Source: Variovorax sp. OAS795
GTDB lineage: Bacteria > Pseudomonadota > Gammaproteobacteria > Burkholderiales > Burkholderiaceae_C
NCBI RefSeq assembly: GCF_040546685.1
Contig: NZ_JBEPOH010000001.1
Location: 4,402,001-4,466,000 of the forward strand
Direction: 5' to 3'
Length of the DNA stretch: 64,000 nucleotides
The notes beneath the pieces are model-generated. The model saw nothing but the letters and a program-made list of their open reading frames with translations. It made no database searches and was not told the origin of the DNA. How positions within the stretch are numbered: the first letter of the stretch is position 1; every line of letters starts with the position of its first letter. Position numbers and translations under genes: made by a program. This document shows, piece by piece, positions 17,749 to 24,983 of this stretch.

Positions 17749-17767
17749 AATAAGAATAATTCTTATT
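17749..17767. promoter_or_regulatory. Fur box upstream of the first ECF sigma gene
   Basis: AATAAGAATAATTCTTATT is a perfect 9-1-9 inverted repeat centred on A17758, the geometry and A/T content of the Fur consensus GATAATGATAATCATTATC. It lies 81 bases upstream of the sigma-factor ATG in an otherwise GC-rich 250-base gap, and should repress that promoter when iron is plentiful. Confidence 0.85.
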
Positions 17768-17848
17768 CAATGTACCGAGTCGCCGCGCAGATCGCGCCGG
17801 TGGCCGGCCCGGGAACACCACTGCGACAACTTGCGAGAAGGCGATCGG

Positions 17849-18466
17849 ATGCGCGACCTCGTCCAGGAACTTGTGGCTCACTATGCGGACCTGCGCCGCC
17901 AGCTGACGCGCGACCTGCGGGACCCCCACTACGCGGCGGACATCGCGCAATCGAGCTTCGAGCGGGTGTATGCGCACGCGCTCAAGATCAACGACGGCGT
18001 CCGCATCGACGCCGTGCCCGACGGAGCGACCGGCGCGGGCGGCATCGAGTCGCCGCGCGCGCTGCTGTTTCGCGTGGCACGCAACCTCTGCGTGGACGAT
18101 GCGCGCCGGCGCAAGGTGGCGCAGGACTGGGTCAGCACGCATTTCAGCGCGGGCTCGCGACAGGCGGTGCCGTCGTGCGAATTCATCGCATCGCAGCAGC
18201 AGGTGCTGGCGCGCGTGGTCGAGGCGCTGGAAACGTTGCCGCCCCGGCGGCGCGAAGTGTTCCTGTTGTTCCGTGCCTACGGACACACGCGCGCCGAGAT
18301 CGCGCAGCAACTGAAGATCACCGAGATGGCGGTGGCCAAGCACCTGCTGCGCGCAGCCATCGACTGCTCGCGCGTTTTCGCACGGCTGCGCTCGGAGCTG
18401 GTCGAACACACGGCCGTCTCGAACCGCGCGGGCTTCGACGCGAAGCTGGCCGAAGACTTTGCCTGA
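17849..18466 (+). CDS. ECF-family RNA polymerase sigma factor (iron-starvation type)
   Basis: A 205-residue sigma-70 family protein with region 2 (DPHYAADIAQSSFERVYAHAL, then LLFRVARNLCVDDARRRK) and region 4 (LETLPPRRREVFLLFRAYGHTRAEIAQQLKITEMAVAKHLLRA). Region 2 and 4 only, as in FecI/PvdS-type factors. I choose the ATG at 17849, which follows an AGAAGG ribosome-binding site; an upstream in-frame TTG would include that site. A Fur box precedes it, and a FecR-N-like mini-gene overlaps its stop. It most likely directs transcription of siderophore uptake or synthesis genes under iron limitation. An inserted loop between the region 2 helices (INDGVRIDAVPDGATGAGG) is unusual. Confidence 0.9.
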   Translation: MRDLVQELVAHYADLRRQLTRDLRDPHYAADIAQSSFERVYAHALKINDGVRIDAVPDGATGAGGIESPRALLFRVARNLCVDDARRRKVAQDWVSTHFSAGSRQAVPSCEFIASQQQVLARVVEALETLPPRRREVFLLFRAYGHTRAEIAQQLKITEMAVAKHLLRAAIDCSRVFARLRSELVEHTAVSNRAGFDAKLAEDFA

Positions 18467-18692
18467 GCGCCGCATCGCGCCCCGCGCGCCGGACGAAAAG
18501 CGCATCGAGCGTGCGCTCGCGCTGATCGTCGAGAGCGAAAGCGCACCGCACGATGCCGCAGCGGCGGCCCGCCTGGCGTTGGCCAACTGGCGCGGCAGGT
18601 CGGCCGAACATGCTGCCGCGGCAGAGGAGGCCCGGCGGCGCTGGGATGCGCTCGGCGGCATCGCGGCCGCGCTGCGCGACACGCGTACGTAG
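18459..18692 (+). CDS. Mini-FecR: stand-alone FecR N-terminal (DUF4880)-like protein
   Basis: This 77-residue protein matches only the cytoplasmic N-terminal domain of FecR anti-sigma factors, in the pattern ARLALANWRGRSAEHAAAAEEARRRWDALGG (Trp, then His, then Ala-rich helix and Trp). There is no transmembrane segment and no periplasmic FecR domain. It starts at a TTG that overlaps the stop of the sigma gene by 8 bases, implying translational coupling. In FecR proteins this domain binds and matures or restrains the sigma factor; a soluble version could act as an anti-sigma or a chaperone for its partner. A remnant of a full FecR is possible, but a second such gene stands at the other end of the cluster. 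Confidence 0.65.
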   Translation: MPERRIAPRAPDEKRIERALALIVESESAPHDAAAAARLALANWRGRSAEHAAAAEEARRRWDALGGIAAALRDTRT

Positions 18693-18698
18693 CGCCCG

Positions 18699-18950
18699 CT
18701 ACTGCAGCCGGCGTTCCTCATGCGCCGCCTCCTCCAGGGCGGGCTTCATGAGCGCGGCACCGGTCAGTGCCCACAGCGTCAGCACGTCGTCCAGCGCGCA
18801 GATGTGCCCGGGATCGACGCCGAGCCAGCGCACGAGTTGCTCCGCGCGCTCGGGCGAGGGCGCGTCATGCAGCGTGCAGAAGAGCGTCCATGCGATGTCG
18901 AAGGCGGGGCCGTCGCCGGGCGGCCAGGTCGTGCAAGTCTTGTCTTTCAT
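18699..18950 (-). CDS. Small protein of unknown function downstream of the siderophore exporter
   Basis: An 83-residue soluble acidic protein (DKTCTTWPPGDGPAFDIAWT..., DAPSPERAEQLVRWLGVDPGH, ALDDVLTLWALTGAALMKPALEEAAHEERR) with a helical second half. Its start follows the ABC exporter stop by 9 bases, so it is the second gene of that minus-strand operon. No signal peptide, membrane segment or known motif is visible and I do not recognise the family. Its tight link to the exporter suggests a role in siderophore export or handling; that is inference from position. Confidence 0.6.
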   Translation of the reverse strand: MKDKTCTTWPPGDGPAFDIAWTLFCTLHDAPSPERAEQLVRWLGVDPGHICALDDVLTLWALTGAALMKPALEEAAHEERRLQ

Positions 18951-18959
18951 GGCCCTCCT

Positions 18960-20654
18960 TCACGCGGCGAGGCTTTCCCGCGATGCATGCACCCTGTCTT
19001 CCGCGATCTTGCCCGCACGCATCGTGATGACGCGATCGGCCAGGTGAAAGTAGCGGTCGTCGTGCGAGATCACCACCAGCAGGTGGCCCTTGGCACGCAG
19101 CTCGGGCAGGAGCTCGGTGTAGAACAGGTGGCGGAAGGCCGGGTCCTGGTCGGCGGCCCATTCGTCGAACACCAGCACCGGGCGGCCTTCGAGGTACGCG
19201 TGCACCAGCGCGAGCCGCTTGCGCTGGCCGGTCGAGAGGTCGGTGGTGCTGAAGGCGCCGTTCTTCAGGCTCACCTTGTGGGCGATCTCCAGCCGCTCCA
19301 GATACGGCAGCGCCGTTTCGGGCAGCACCTCCATGCCGGCGCCGCCCTCGCTCTCTTCGCCGGCGACGAGATCTTCGAACAGGTAGAAGTCGGAGAACAC
19401 GGTGGTGAAGAGCTGGCGGTAGTCGTCGCGGCCCTCGGGCTTCACGACCGAACCGTCGATCAGCACCTCGCCGGCCTGCGGCGCATAGAGCCCCAAGAGC
19501 AGCTTGACGAGCGTGGTCTTGCCCGAGCCGTTGTCGCCCACCACGAACACCATCTCGCCGCGGCGAAGCTGCAGGTCGATCGGCCCGAGCGTGAAGGCCT
19601 CGCCCCCTTCGGGCGCATCGAAGGCATAGCGCACGCTGCGCATGCCGATCTCGTTCTTCAGGATCACGCCGTTGGATGCGCGCGCAAGGTGCAGGTGCGG
19701 CTCCGGCGTGGCAAAGCGCGCCGACAGGTCGCCGATGCGCTCGAAGGCCACCTTGGCACGCCCCACGCCGGGCAAGGTGAGCGCGATCTGGTCGAGCGGG
19801 CCTTTCAGGAACAGCAGCACCAGCACGAAGCCGCTGACCACTGCCGGCTCGGTCGTGCGGAACGCGGCCCAGCCCAGGATCAGCGCAATCAACAGGAAGA
19901 ACAGCGCCGAACCAAAGGCCGTCGCAATCACATAGGTGTTGATCGCACGTCCGTTGACCACGCGGATGGTGTCGACGATGCGCTCGATCTGACCCGCGAA
20001 CATGCGCGTGCGGCGCGCGCGGTGCATGCGCAGTTCCTTGGCGCCTTCGCTGATGGCGCGGTAGGCCTTGTGCAGCTGGTCCTCCTGCTCGCGCGCTTTC
20101 CAGAAGCCGGCCTCGCCGCGGATCTGCGCCATGAGCTGCACGGTGATGCCGATCGCCAGCGCCACCAGCATCAGGCCGAACAGCGGCAGAGAGAGGAACG
20201 CCAGGTAGCCCAGGCAGCCCAGCGCCACCGCCAGCGCGATCAGCGTTCCCGAGAGCGCAAAGGCCACGTCGCTGATCATGTCCACGTCCTGCGACAGCAC
20301 CGGCATGAGGCGGTGCGTGCGGTAGCGCTCCAGCGCATCGATGGGCGCCGAGAGGATCTTCTGCGCCAGGCTCTTGCGCACCTGGGCCACCAGCCGCTGG
20401 CCGACGAAGTTGGTCGACACGTCCGACACCATGCGCCCGAACAGTGCCACGCCGCACAGGCCGATGAAGGTCAGCAGCAGCCCACCCGCGAGTCCGCCCG
20501 GCTGGTTGAGCACGCGGTTGATGGTGCCCAGCAGCGCGACCGTGGCGGCACCGGCGCCGACGCCCGTGACGGCCGACAGCACGATCCACGGCAGGAAGGG
20601 TTTCAGCAGGCGCGCGATCTCGGCGCCGTTGCCTGGGGTGGTGGTGGTAGTCAT
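18960..20654 (-). CDS. Peptide-siderophore ABC exporter (SyrD/PvdE family), fused permease-ATPase
   Basis: A 564-residue half-transporter with an N-terminal six-helix membrane domain (residues about 15-300) and a C-terminal ATPase. Walker A is GDNGSGKTT (about residue 372), the signature is LSTGQRKR and Walker B VLVFDEWAADQD, followed by the switch His in VVISHDDRYF. The DEWAADQDP variant is characteristic of the cyclic-peptide exporter family that includes PvdE and SyrD. It should work as a homodimer moving the acylated siderophore or its precursor from cytoplasm to periplasm. It is divergent from the FhuF-type reductase gene across a roughly 150-base promoter region and precedes the 83-residue gene. 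Confidence 0.93.
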   Translation of the reverse strand: MTTTTTPGNGAEIARLLKPFLPWIVLSAVTGVGAGAATVALLGTINRVLNQPGGLAGGLLLTFIGLCGVALFGRMVSDVSTNFVGQRLVAQVRKSLAQKILSAPIDALERYRTHRLMPVLSQDVDMISDVAFALSGTLIALAVALGCLGYLAFLSLPLFGLMLVALAIGITVQLMAQIRGEAGFWKAREQEDQLHKAYRAISEGAKELRMHRARRTRMFAGQIERIVDTIRVVNGRAINTYVIATAFGSALFFLLIALILGWAAFRTTEPAVVSGFVLVLLFLKGPLDQIALTLPGVGRAKVAFERIGDLSARFATPEPHLHLARASNGVILKNEIGMRSVRYAFDAPEGGEAFTLGPIDLQLRRGEMVFVVGDNGSGKTTLVKLLLGLYAPQAGEVLIDGSVVKPEGRDDYRQLFTTVFSDFYLFEDLVAGEESEGGAGMEVLPETALPYLERLEIAHKVSLKNGAFSTTDLSTGQRKRLALVHAYLEGRPVLVFDEWAADQDPAFRHLFYTELLPELRAKGHLLVVISHDDRYFHLADRVITMRAGKIAEDRVHASRESLAA

Positions 20655-20805
20655 GCAAAGGCTCTTTCCGCCCGGGGGCGACAGCGATGGCTGCGTGCCA
20701 CCTACTGCCTAGACGGCCGAGCCGCGGCAATGTTCAGCCGGCGCCCGGATGAACAAGCGGCCTTCGAATCCGTCTTGCAGGAATGACCGTGCCGAACGCC
20801 GCCCC

Positions 20806-21534
20806 ATGATCCCGCTGCTGGTGCCGCTGTTCCAGGGCGAGCTGGCCGTGCACGGCGAGAAGCTGCAGTGTGCCGACACCGTGCCTGCGGGCATGGTGCG
20901 CGTGGCCGACCTTGCGCAGTCACCCGCGCTGCTCGCGGGCGTGCTGGACCGCAATGCCCTCTCCAGAGGCGCGAGCGGAGGCGACCGGCGTGCGGTCGCT
21001 TCGGCGTGGAGCCTCGAATACATCGCGATGCTCTTGCCGCCGGTCATGGCCGCGGCCAGCATGCTGCAGCACGTGTTCCCCATCGCGGCGGAACACACCT
21101 GGGTGCGGCTGGACGCGCACGGCGGCCCGGCCGGCTTTCACATCCGGCAGCCGGGCCGGCCGCTTCACGGGACCGATGCCGCAGAGCGCTACGGACCGCT
21201 GCTGTGGCAGCACCTCGCCCCGCTCTTCGACGCCTTGAGCGGCCTCACGCGGCTGGCGCCCAAGATCCTCTGGAGCAACACCGTGCGGCTCATGGAGCCG
21301 GTGTTCGATGCGGCACTGGCCGCGACCGGCGGCGCAGCCTCGATCGCGCAGGACCGCCAGTTGCTGCTGCACACCGCGGCATGGCCGCGCGATCTTCGCG
21401 CCAACCCGCTGCACGGCCGCGAACGCCGGGCCCCTGTGAAGCTGCACCGCGAGTGCTGCCTCAACCACCTGCTGCCGCACGAGCACCACTGCAACGCCTG
21501 CCCGCTGGCACCGGCGCACCGCGGCTTCGGGTGA
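20806..21534 (+). CDS. FhuF-type siderophore-iron reductase (2Fe-2S)
   Basis: A 242-residue cytoplasmic protein that should reduce ferric siderophore iron after import. The C-terminus has exactly the FhuF cluster-binding pattern Cys-Cys-x10-Cys-x2-Cys (Cys217, Cys218, Cys229, Cys232; ECCLNHLLPHEHHCNAC). The central part (FHIRQPGRPLHG, LAPKILWSNTVRLMEPVFDA) matches the FhuF/SIP-like family. The start is uncertain: ATG 20806 and ATG 20749 are both in frame and neither has a good ribosome-binding site. An eight-codon open frame (20783-20809) ends on the 20806 ATG as ATGA. It heads the plus-strand siderophore genes, which run on through the formyltransferase. Confidence 0.85.
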   Translation: MIPLLVPLFQGELAVHGEKLQCADTVPAGMVRVADLAQSPALLAGVLDRNALSRGASGGDRRAVASAWSLEYIAMLLPPVMAAASMLQHVFPIAAEHTWVRLDAHGGPAGFHIRQPGRPLHGTDAAERYGPLLWQHLAPLFDALSGLTRLAPKILWSNTVRLMEPVFDAALAATGGAASIAQDRQLLLHTAAWPRDLRANPLHGRERRAPVKLHRECCLNHLLPHEHHCNACPLAPAHRGFG

Positions 21535-21584
21535 ACAGATTGCGGGCCATTCCGTCTTCCATCTGTCCATTCCATTCCACATCC

Positions 21585-22436
21585 ATGTCCAAGGCCAAGC
21601 TCGTCTACATCCTGTCATTGAGAAATGCCCCGGCCGACCAGGCCGGCCAGCAGATTGCGTACAAGGGCGGGCAGCGCTACATGGCGTCCCCGCTCGAGTA
21701 CCTGGCGCGGGCGCTCGACGAGACGCCACTGGGCGATGCCTATTCGCTCGAAGGCATCGTGACGGACGACGACCCGCATTCGCCACGCGACCGGGCCGCG
21801 CTGCGGGACTACGGCTTCTCGTGCCAGCCCGGCCAGCCGTGGATCTTTCCGCATGGGCTCACAACGCAGGGCAAGCTGCTGGCCGGCCTGTTCCATCCGG
21901 TGCCTTCCGAGTACCGCCGCCTGCCGCTCGATGCGGCCGATCGGCCCGCCGGCAAGCGCCGCTTCGAGCGCACGCTGCTCGACAAGCTGCTGACCTTGCA
22001 GGCCGATGTCGTCGTACTCGACGGACTGCTCGTCATCCTCGACGAGCTGGTGCGGCCCGGCGCGCCGTTCCACCGCAAGATCGTCAACATCCATCCGGGC
22101 ATCACGCGCGCCGAGTCGCCCTACGTACGCCGCGGCGCCTGCGCCACGCTCGATGCGCTGCATGGCGCGCAGGGCCGCAGGATCGTCGATTGGGCAACGA
22201 TGGAAAGCGTGGCCGTGGCGCCGCTTTTCAAGACCGGCGCCTCGCTGCACTACGTGGACAACGGCATCGACTCCGGCGAGGTGATCCACGATGCACTGCG
22301 CACAGGCATCGACCCCGCGGACACGATCCTGGAGCTGCGCTGGAACAACTTCAACCACAGCCTCTTCCCCGCCCTGCACGAGGGGCTGGCCCTGCTCGCG
22401 GGGCAGCGGCAGCCGCTCACCGAAAGCATCGCATGA
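21585..22436 (+). CDS. N5-hydroxyornithine formyltransferase (siderophore tailoring)
   Basis: A 283-residue enzyme of the 10-formyl-THF-dependent formyltransferase fold, similar to CchA, PvdF and FxbA, which formylate N5-hydroxyornithine to form a hydroxamate ligand. The catalytic Asn-His pair lies in KIVNIHPGITRAESPY (about residue 167) and the catalytic Asp follows in VDNGIDSGEVIH. Unusually for this group the start segment (LVYILSLRNAPADQAGQQIAYKGGQRYM) resembles the longer siderophore versions rather than Fmt. Its stop overlaps the acetyltransferase start (ATGA), so the two are translated together. Its substrate would come from the ornithine monooxygenase two genes downstream. Confidence 0.88.
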   Translation: MSKAKLVYILSLRNAPADQAGQQIAYKGGQRYMASPLEYLARALDETPLGDAYSLEGIVTDDDPHSPRDRAALRDYGFSCQPGQPWIFPHGLTTQGKLLAGLFHPVPSEYRRLPLDAADRPAGKRRFERTLLDKLLTLQADVVVLDGLLVILDELVRPGAPFHRKIVNIHPGITRAESPYVRRGACATLDALHGAQGRRIVDWATMESVAVAPLFKTGASLHYVDNGIDSGEVIHDALRTGIDPADTILELRWNNFNHSLFPALHEGLALLAGQRQPLTESIA

Positions 22437-23470
22437 CGACCCCTGCCCATGTTTCCTATGCGGGCGGCATGCCGCACGCGATCACGCGCGAGGGCGACGG
22501 CCTGCTCGGCGTGCGCAATACGCAGCACGGCTCGCGCTCGCTGTGGAAGACCGGCGAGGGTGCCACGCTCGCGTGGGTGGACGGCAGCGATGCCTCCAGC
22601 ACCCATCTGCTCGCAGCGCTCGAAGGCGCGTTCGAATGCCACCCGGCGAGCAAGACCTTCAACGTGGCCCCGAGCCGGCCGGCCGCGGCGCTCGTTCAGG
22701 CCGGCGTGCTGCTTCAAGCCGAAGGCGGCCATGCACTCGCATGCCGCGACATGCTGTGGCAGCAGCCTTCCCTCTGGCTGCCCACCGTGCACCCGCCCAT
22801 CGCGCTGCGCCATGCGCTGACCCAGGGCAAGCGCCACCCCGTGCGCCCGCCCAAGCCGCGCGGCCTGCTCTACCAGCGTTTCATTCCCTGGCTCGGCAAG
22901 ACCTTCTCGTTTCGCAGCTTCGACCTCGAGGCCGACCTCGCCATGCTAAACCGCTGGATGAACGACCCCGACGTGGCCGTGATCTGGGAGGAGGAAGGCG
23001 ACCTCGACAAACACCGCCACTACCTCTCGGCCATCGACCGCGACCCGCACATGTATTCGATGATCGCCTGCCTGGACGGCGAGCCCTTCGGCTACTTCGA
23101 GATGTACTGGGCCAAGGAAAGCCGCATCGCGCCGTTCTACGACGTGAACGACCACGACCGCGGCTGGCACGTGCTCATCGGCGAGCCCGCGTTCCGCGGC
23201 AGGGCATTCGCCACCGCATGGCTCACCTCCATTTCGCACTACATCTTCCTGTGCGATCCGCGCACGCAACGCGCGGTGGGCGAGCCGCGCATCGACCACC
23301 TGCAGCAGATCCGCAACCTGGACAAATCCGGCTACGCCAAGGTGAAGGAGTTCGACCTGCCGCACAAGCGCGCGCTCCTGGTCGTGATGCTGCGCGAACG
23401 CTATTTCACCGATGCGCTGTGGCTGCCCCGCAGCGACGCCGCCGCCCCGCCCGCCCAACACTCTGCGTAA
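22433..23470 (+). CDS. GNAT acyltransferase for hydroxamate siderophore synthesis (IucB/RhbD-like)
   Basis: A 345-residue protein of the IucB/AlcB siderophore acetyltransferase group. The C-terminal half is the GNAT domain: SFDLEADLAMLNRWMNDPDVAVIWEEEG, then ACLDGEPFGYFEMYWAKE with the active-site region, FYDVNDHDRGWHVLIGEPAFRGR (acetyl-CoA loop), and DHLQQIRNLDKSGYAKVKEFDLPHKRA. These enzymes acylate N-hydroxylated lysine or ornithine. The N-terminal about 130 residues are a less conserved extension also seen in longer family members. It overlaps the formyltransferase by 4 bases and precedes the ornithine monooxygenase by 13. Co-occurrence with a formyltransferase suggests two differently acylated hydroxyornithines in one product. 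Confidence 0.87.
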   Translation: MTTPAHVSYAGGMPHAITREGDGLLGVRNTQHGSRSLWKTGEGATLAWVDGSDASSTHLLAALEGAFECHPASKTFNVAPSRPAAALVQAGVLLQAEGGHALACRDMLWQQPSLWLPTVHPPIALRHALTQGKRHPVRPPKPRGLLYQRFIPWLGKTFSFRSFDLEADLAMLNRWMNDPDVAVIWEEEGDLDKHRHYLSAIDRDPHMYSMIACLDGEPFGYFEMYWAKESRIAPFYDVNDHDRGWHVLIGEPAFRGRAFATAWLTSISHYIFLCDPRTQRAVGEPRIDHLQQIRNLDKSGYAKVKEFDLPHKRALLVVMLRERYFTDALWLPRSDAAAPPAQHSA

Positions 23471-23483
23471 AGGAACAACCGCC

Positions 23484-24815
23484 ATGGTGATTCACGACCT
23501 CATCGGCATCGGCTTCGGCCCGTCGAACATCGCGCTGGCCATTGCGCTGGACGAGAAGCGCCGCGAAGGCCGGTGCGTCGATGCGGTGTTCATCGAAAAG
23601 CAGGCCGGCTTCGCCTGGCACAAGGACATGATGCTGGACCAGGCGCACATGCAGATCTCGTTCATGAAGGACCTGGCGACGCTGCGCAACCCGACCAGCC
23701 GCTTCACCTTCATCAACTACCTGCACGAGAGCAAGCGCCTGCAGGACTTCATCAACCTCAAGACCTTCTTCCCGAGCCGCCACGAGTTCAACGACTACCT
23801 GGGCTGGGCCGCGGCGCAGTTCGAGGATGCCTGCGTCTACGGCGAGCAGGTCTTCGAGGTGCTGCCCGAAAAGGAAACGCAGGGCGGCGAGGTTTCGCTT
23901 TTGCGCGTGCGTTCGCGCAATGGGGCAGGCGCGGTCACCGAGCGCCTCGCGCGCAACCTGGTGGTCGGCATCGGCGGCATGCCCAACATCCCCGAAGGCT
24001 TCGGGCCGCTCAGGGACGATCCACGCGTGTTCCACTCGAGCGGCTACCTGCGCGGCATGGCCCGGCTGCCCGATGCCGCAAGGATCGCCATCGTCGGCGC
24101 CGGCCAGAGCGCAGCCGAGATCTTCATGGACCTGCAAGGCCGCCCCCATGCGCCGCAGGTCGACCTGATCATGCGGGCGCGTTCGATCCGCCCGTCCGAC
24201 GACAGCCCCTTCGTCAACGAGGTGTTCAACGTGGAGTTCACCGACTACATCTACGGCCAGCCCGAGGACGAGCGCGCCGCGCTGATCGACGAGTTCGGCC
24301 ACACCAACTACGCGGTGGCCGACCTCGACCTGATCCAGCAGATCTTCAAGATGTTCTACGAGCAGAAGGTGCGCGGCGAGGACCGCATGCGCTTCTTGCG
24401 CCGGCACGAGATCCGCGGCGTGCAGGCCGCGGCGGACGGCATCCACCTGACCCTGTTCGACCAGGACAGCGGCGCCGACGGCACCTCGCGCTACGACGCC
24501 GTCGTGCTGGCCACCGGCTACGCGCGCGAGCAGCACAAGGCCCTCCTCGCGCCGTTGGCACCGTACCTGGGCGATTTTTCGGTCGACCGCCACTACCGCG
24601 TCGGCAGCACGCCGGACTTCCACCCCGCCATCTTCCTGCAGGGCGCCTGCGAAGCCTCGCACGGGCTGAGCGACACGCTGCTGTCGGTCACCTCCGTGCG
24701 CACGGGCGAGATCGGCAGCGCGCTGCTCAAGGCGATTCCGGGTGGTGCGCCGGTGGCGGCTGCGGCCGACGCCGCGAACAGTGCCCTCCGCGAGCGGGAG
24801 GCGGTCCGGGCCTAG
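23484..24815 (+). CDS. L-ornithine N5-monooxygenase
   Basis: A 443-residue flavoenzyme that hydroxylates the side-chain amine of ornithine using NADPH and oxygen, the first dedicated step of hydroxamate synthesis. The FAD Rossmann motif is at the N-terminus (GIGFGPSNIALAIAL), the substrate and flavin segment HKDMMLDQAHMQISFMKDLATLRNPTS follows, and the NADPH motif is IVGAGQSAAEIF at about residue 200; the late ATGY signature is also present. The sequence is of the PvdA/SidA type rather than IucD lysine hydroxylase, though distinguishing by eye is imperfect. The start has a good AAAGGA ribosome-binding site. It is the last gene before a strong terminator. Confidence 0.94.
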   Translation: MVIHDLIGIGFGPSNIALAIALDEKRREGRCVDAVFIEKQAGFAWHKDMMLDQAHMQISFMKDLATLRNPTSRFTFINYLHESKRLQDFINLKTFFPSRHEFNDYLGWAAAQFEDACVYGEQVFEVLPEKETQGGEVSLLRVRSRNGAGAVTERLARNLVVGIGGMPNIPEGFGPLRDDPRVFHSSGYLRGMARLPDAARIAIVGAGQSAAEIFMDLQGRPHAPQVDLIMRARSIRPSDDSPFVNEVFNVEFTDYIYGQPEDERAALIDEFGHTNYAVADLDLIQQIFKMFYEQKVRGEDRMRFLRRHEIRGVQAAADGIHLTLFDQDSGADGTSRYDAVVLATGYAREQHKALLAPLAPYLGDFSVDRHYRVGSTPDFHPAIFLQGACEASHGLSDTLLSVTSVRTGEIGSALLKAIPGGAPVAAAADAANSALREREAVRA

Positions 24816-24850
24816 GCAAAGACCCGCTCCGGCGAGGCAGTCGAAAGAAA

Positions 24851-24879
24851 AGGAGACAGCGCGCTGTCTCCTTTTTTTT
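24851..24879 (+). terminator. Rho-independent terminator after the ornithine monooxygenase gene
   Basis: A perfect 22-base inverted repeat at 24851-24872 (arm AGGAGACAGC) is followed by a run of eight T. It lies 36 bases past the stop codon and separates the tailoring genes from the TonB receptor, which therefore needs its own promoter. Confidence 0.93.
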
Positions 24880-24906
24880 AAGTCGAACGTCTCATGTATG
24901 GAAGCA

Positions 24907-24953
24907 CCAGGGCGACGGATTCGGCCGCCCTGGGCGCCGAAACGTGAACACGT
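24907..24953. promoter_or_regulatory. Inverted repeats in the leader of the siderophore receptor gene
   Basis: Between the terminator and the receptor ATG there are two symmetrical elements: CCAGGGCG/CGCCCTGG arms at 24907-24914 and 24926-24933, and the short palindrome ACGTGAACACGT at 24942-24953, 30 bases before the ATG. No Fur-like A/T palindrome was seen here. The promoter and any ECF recognition site must lie in this 104-base gap; the role of the repeats is unknown. Confidence 0.3.
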
Positions 24954-24983
24954 CGTATTCAAGCACCTGGAGTCTTCAACCTT

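Noticed and set aside
20783..20809. Eight-codon leader peptide overlapping the FhuF-type start
   Set aside because: No ribosome-binding site at the right distance and no feature of a regulatory peptide; kept only as a note on start choice.
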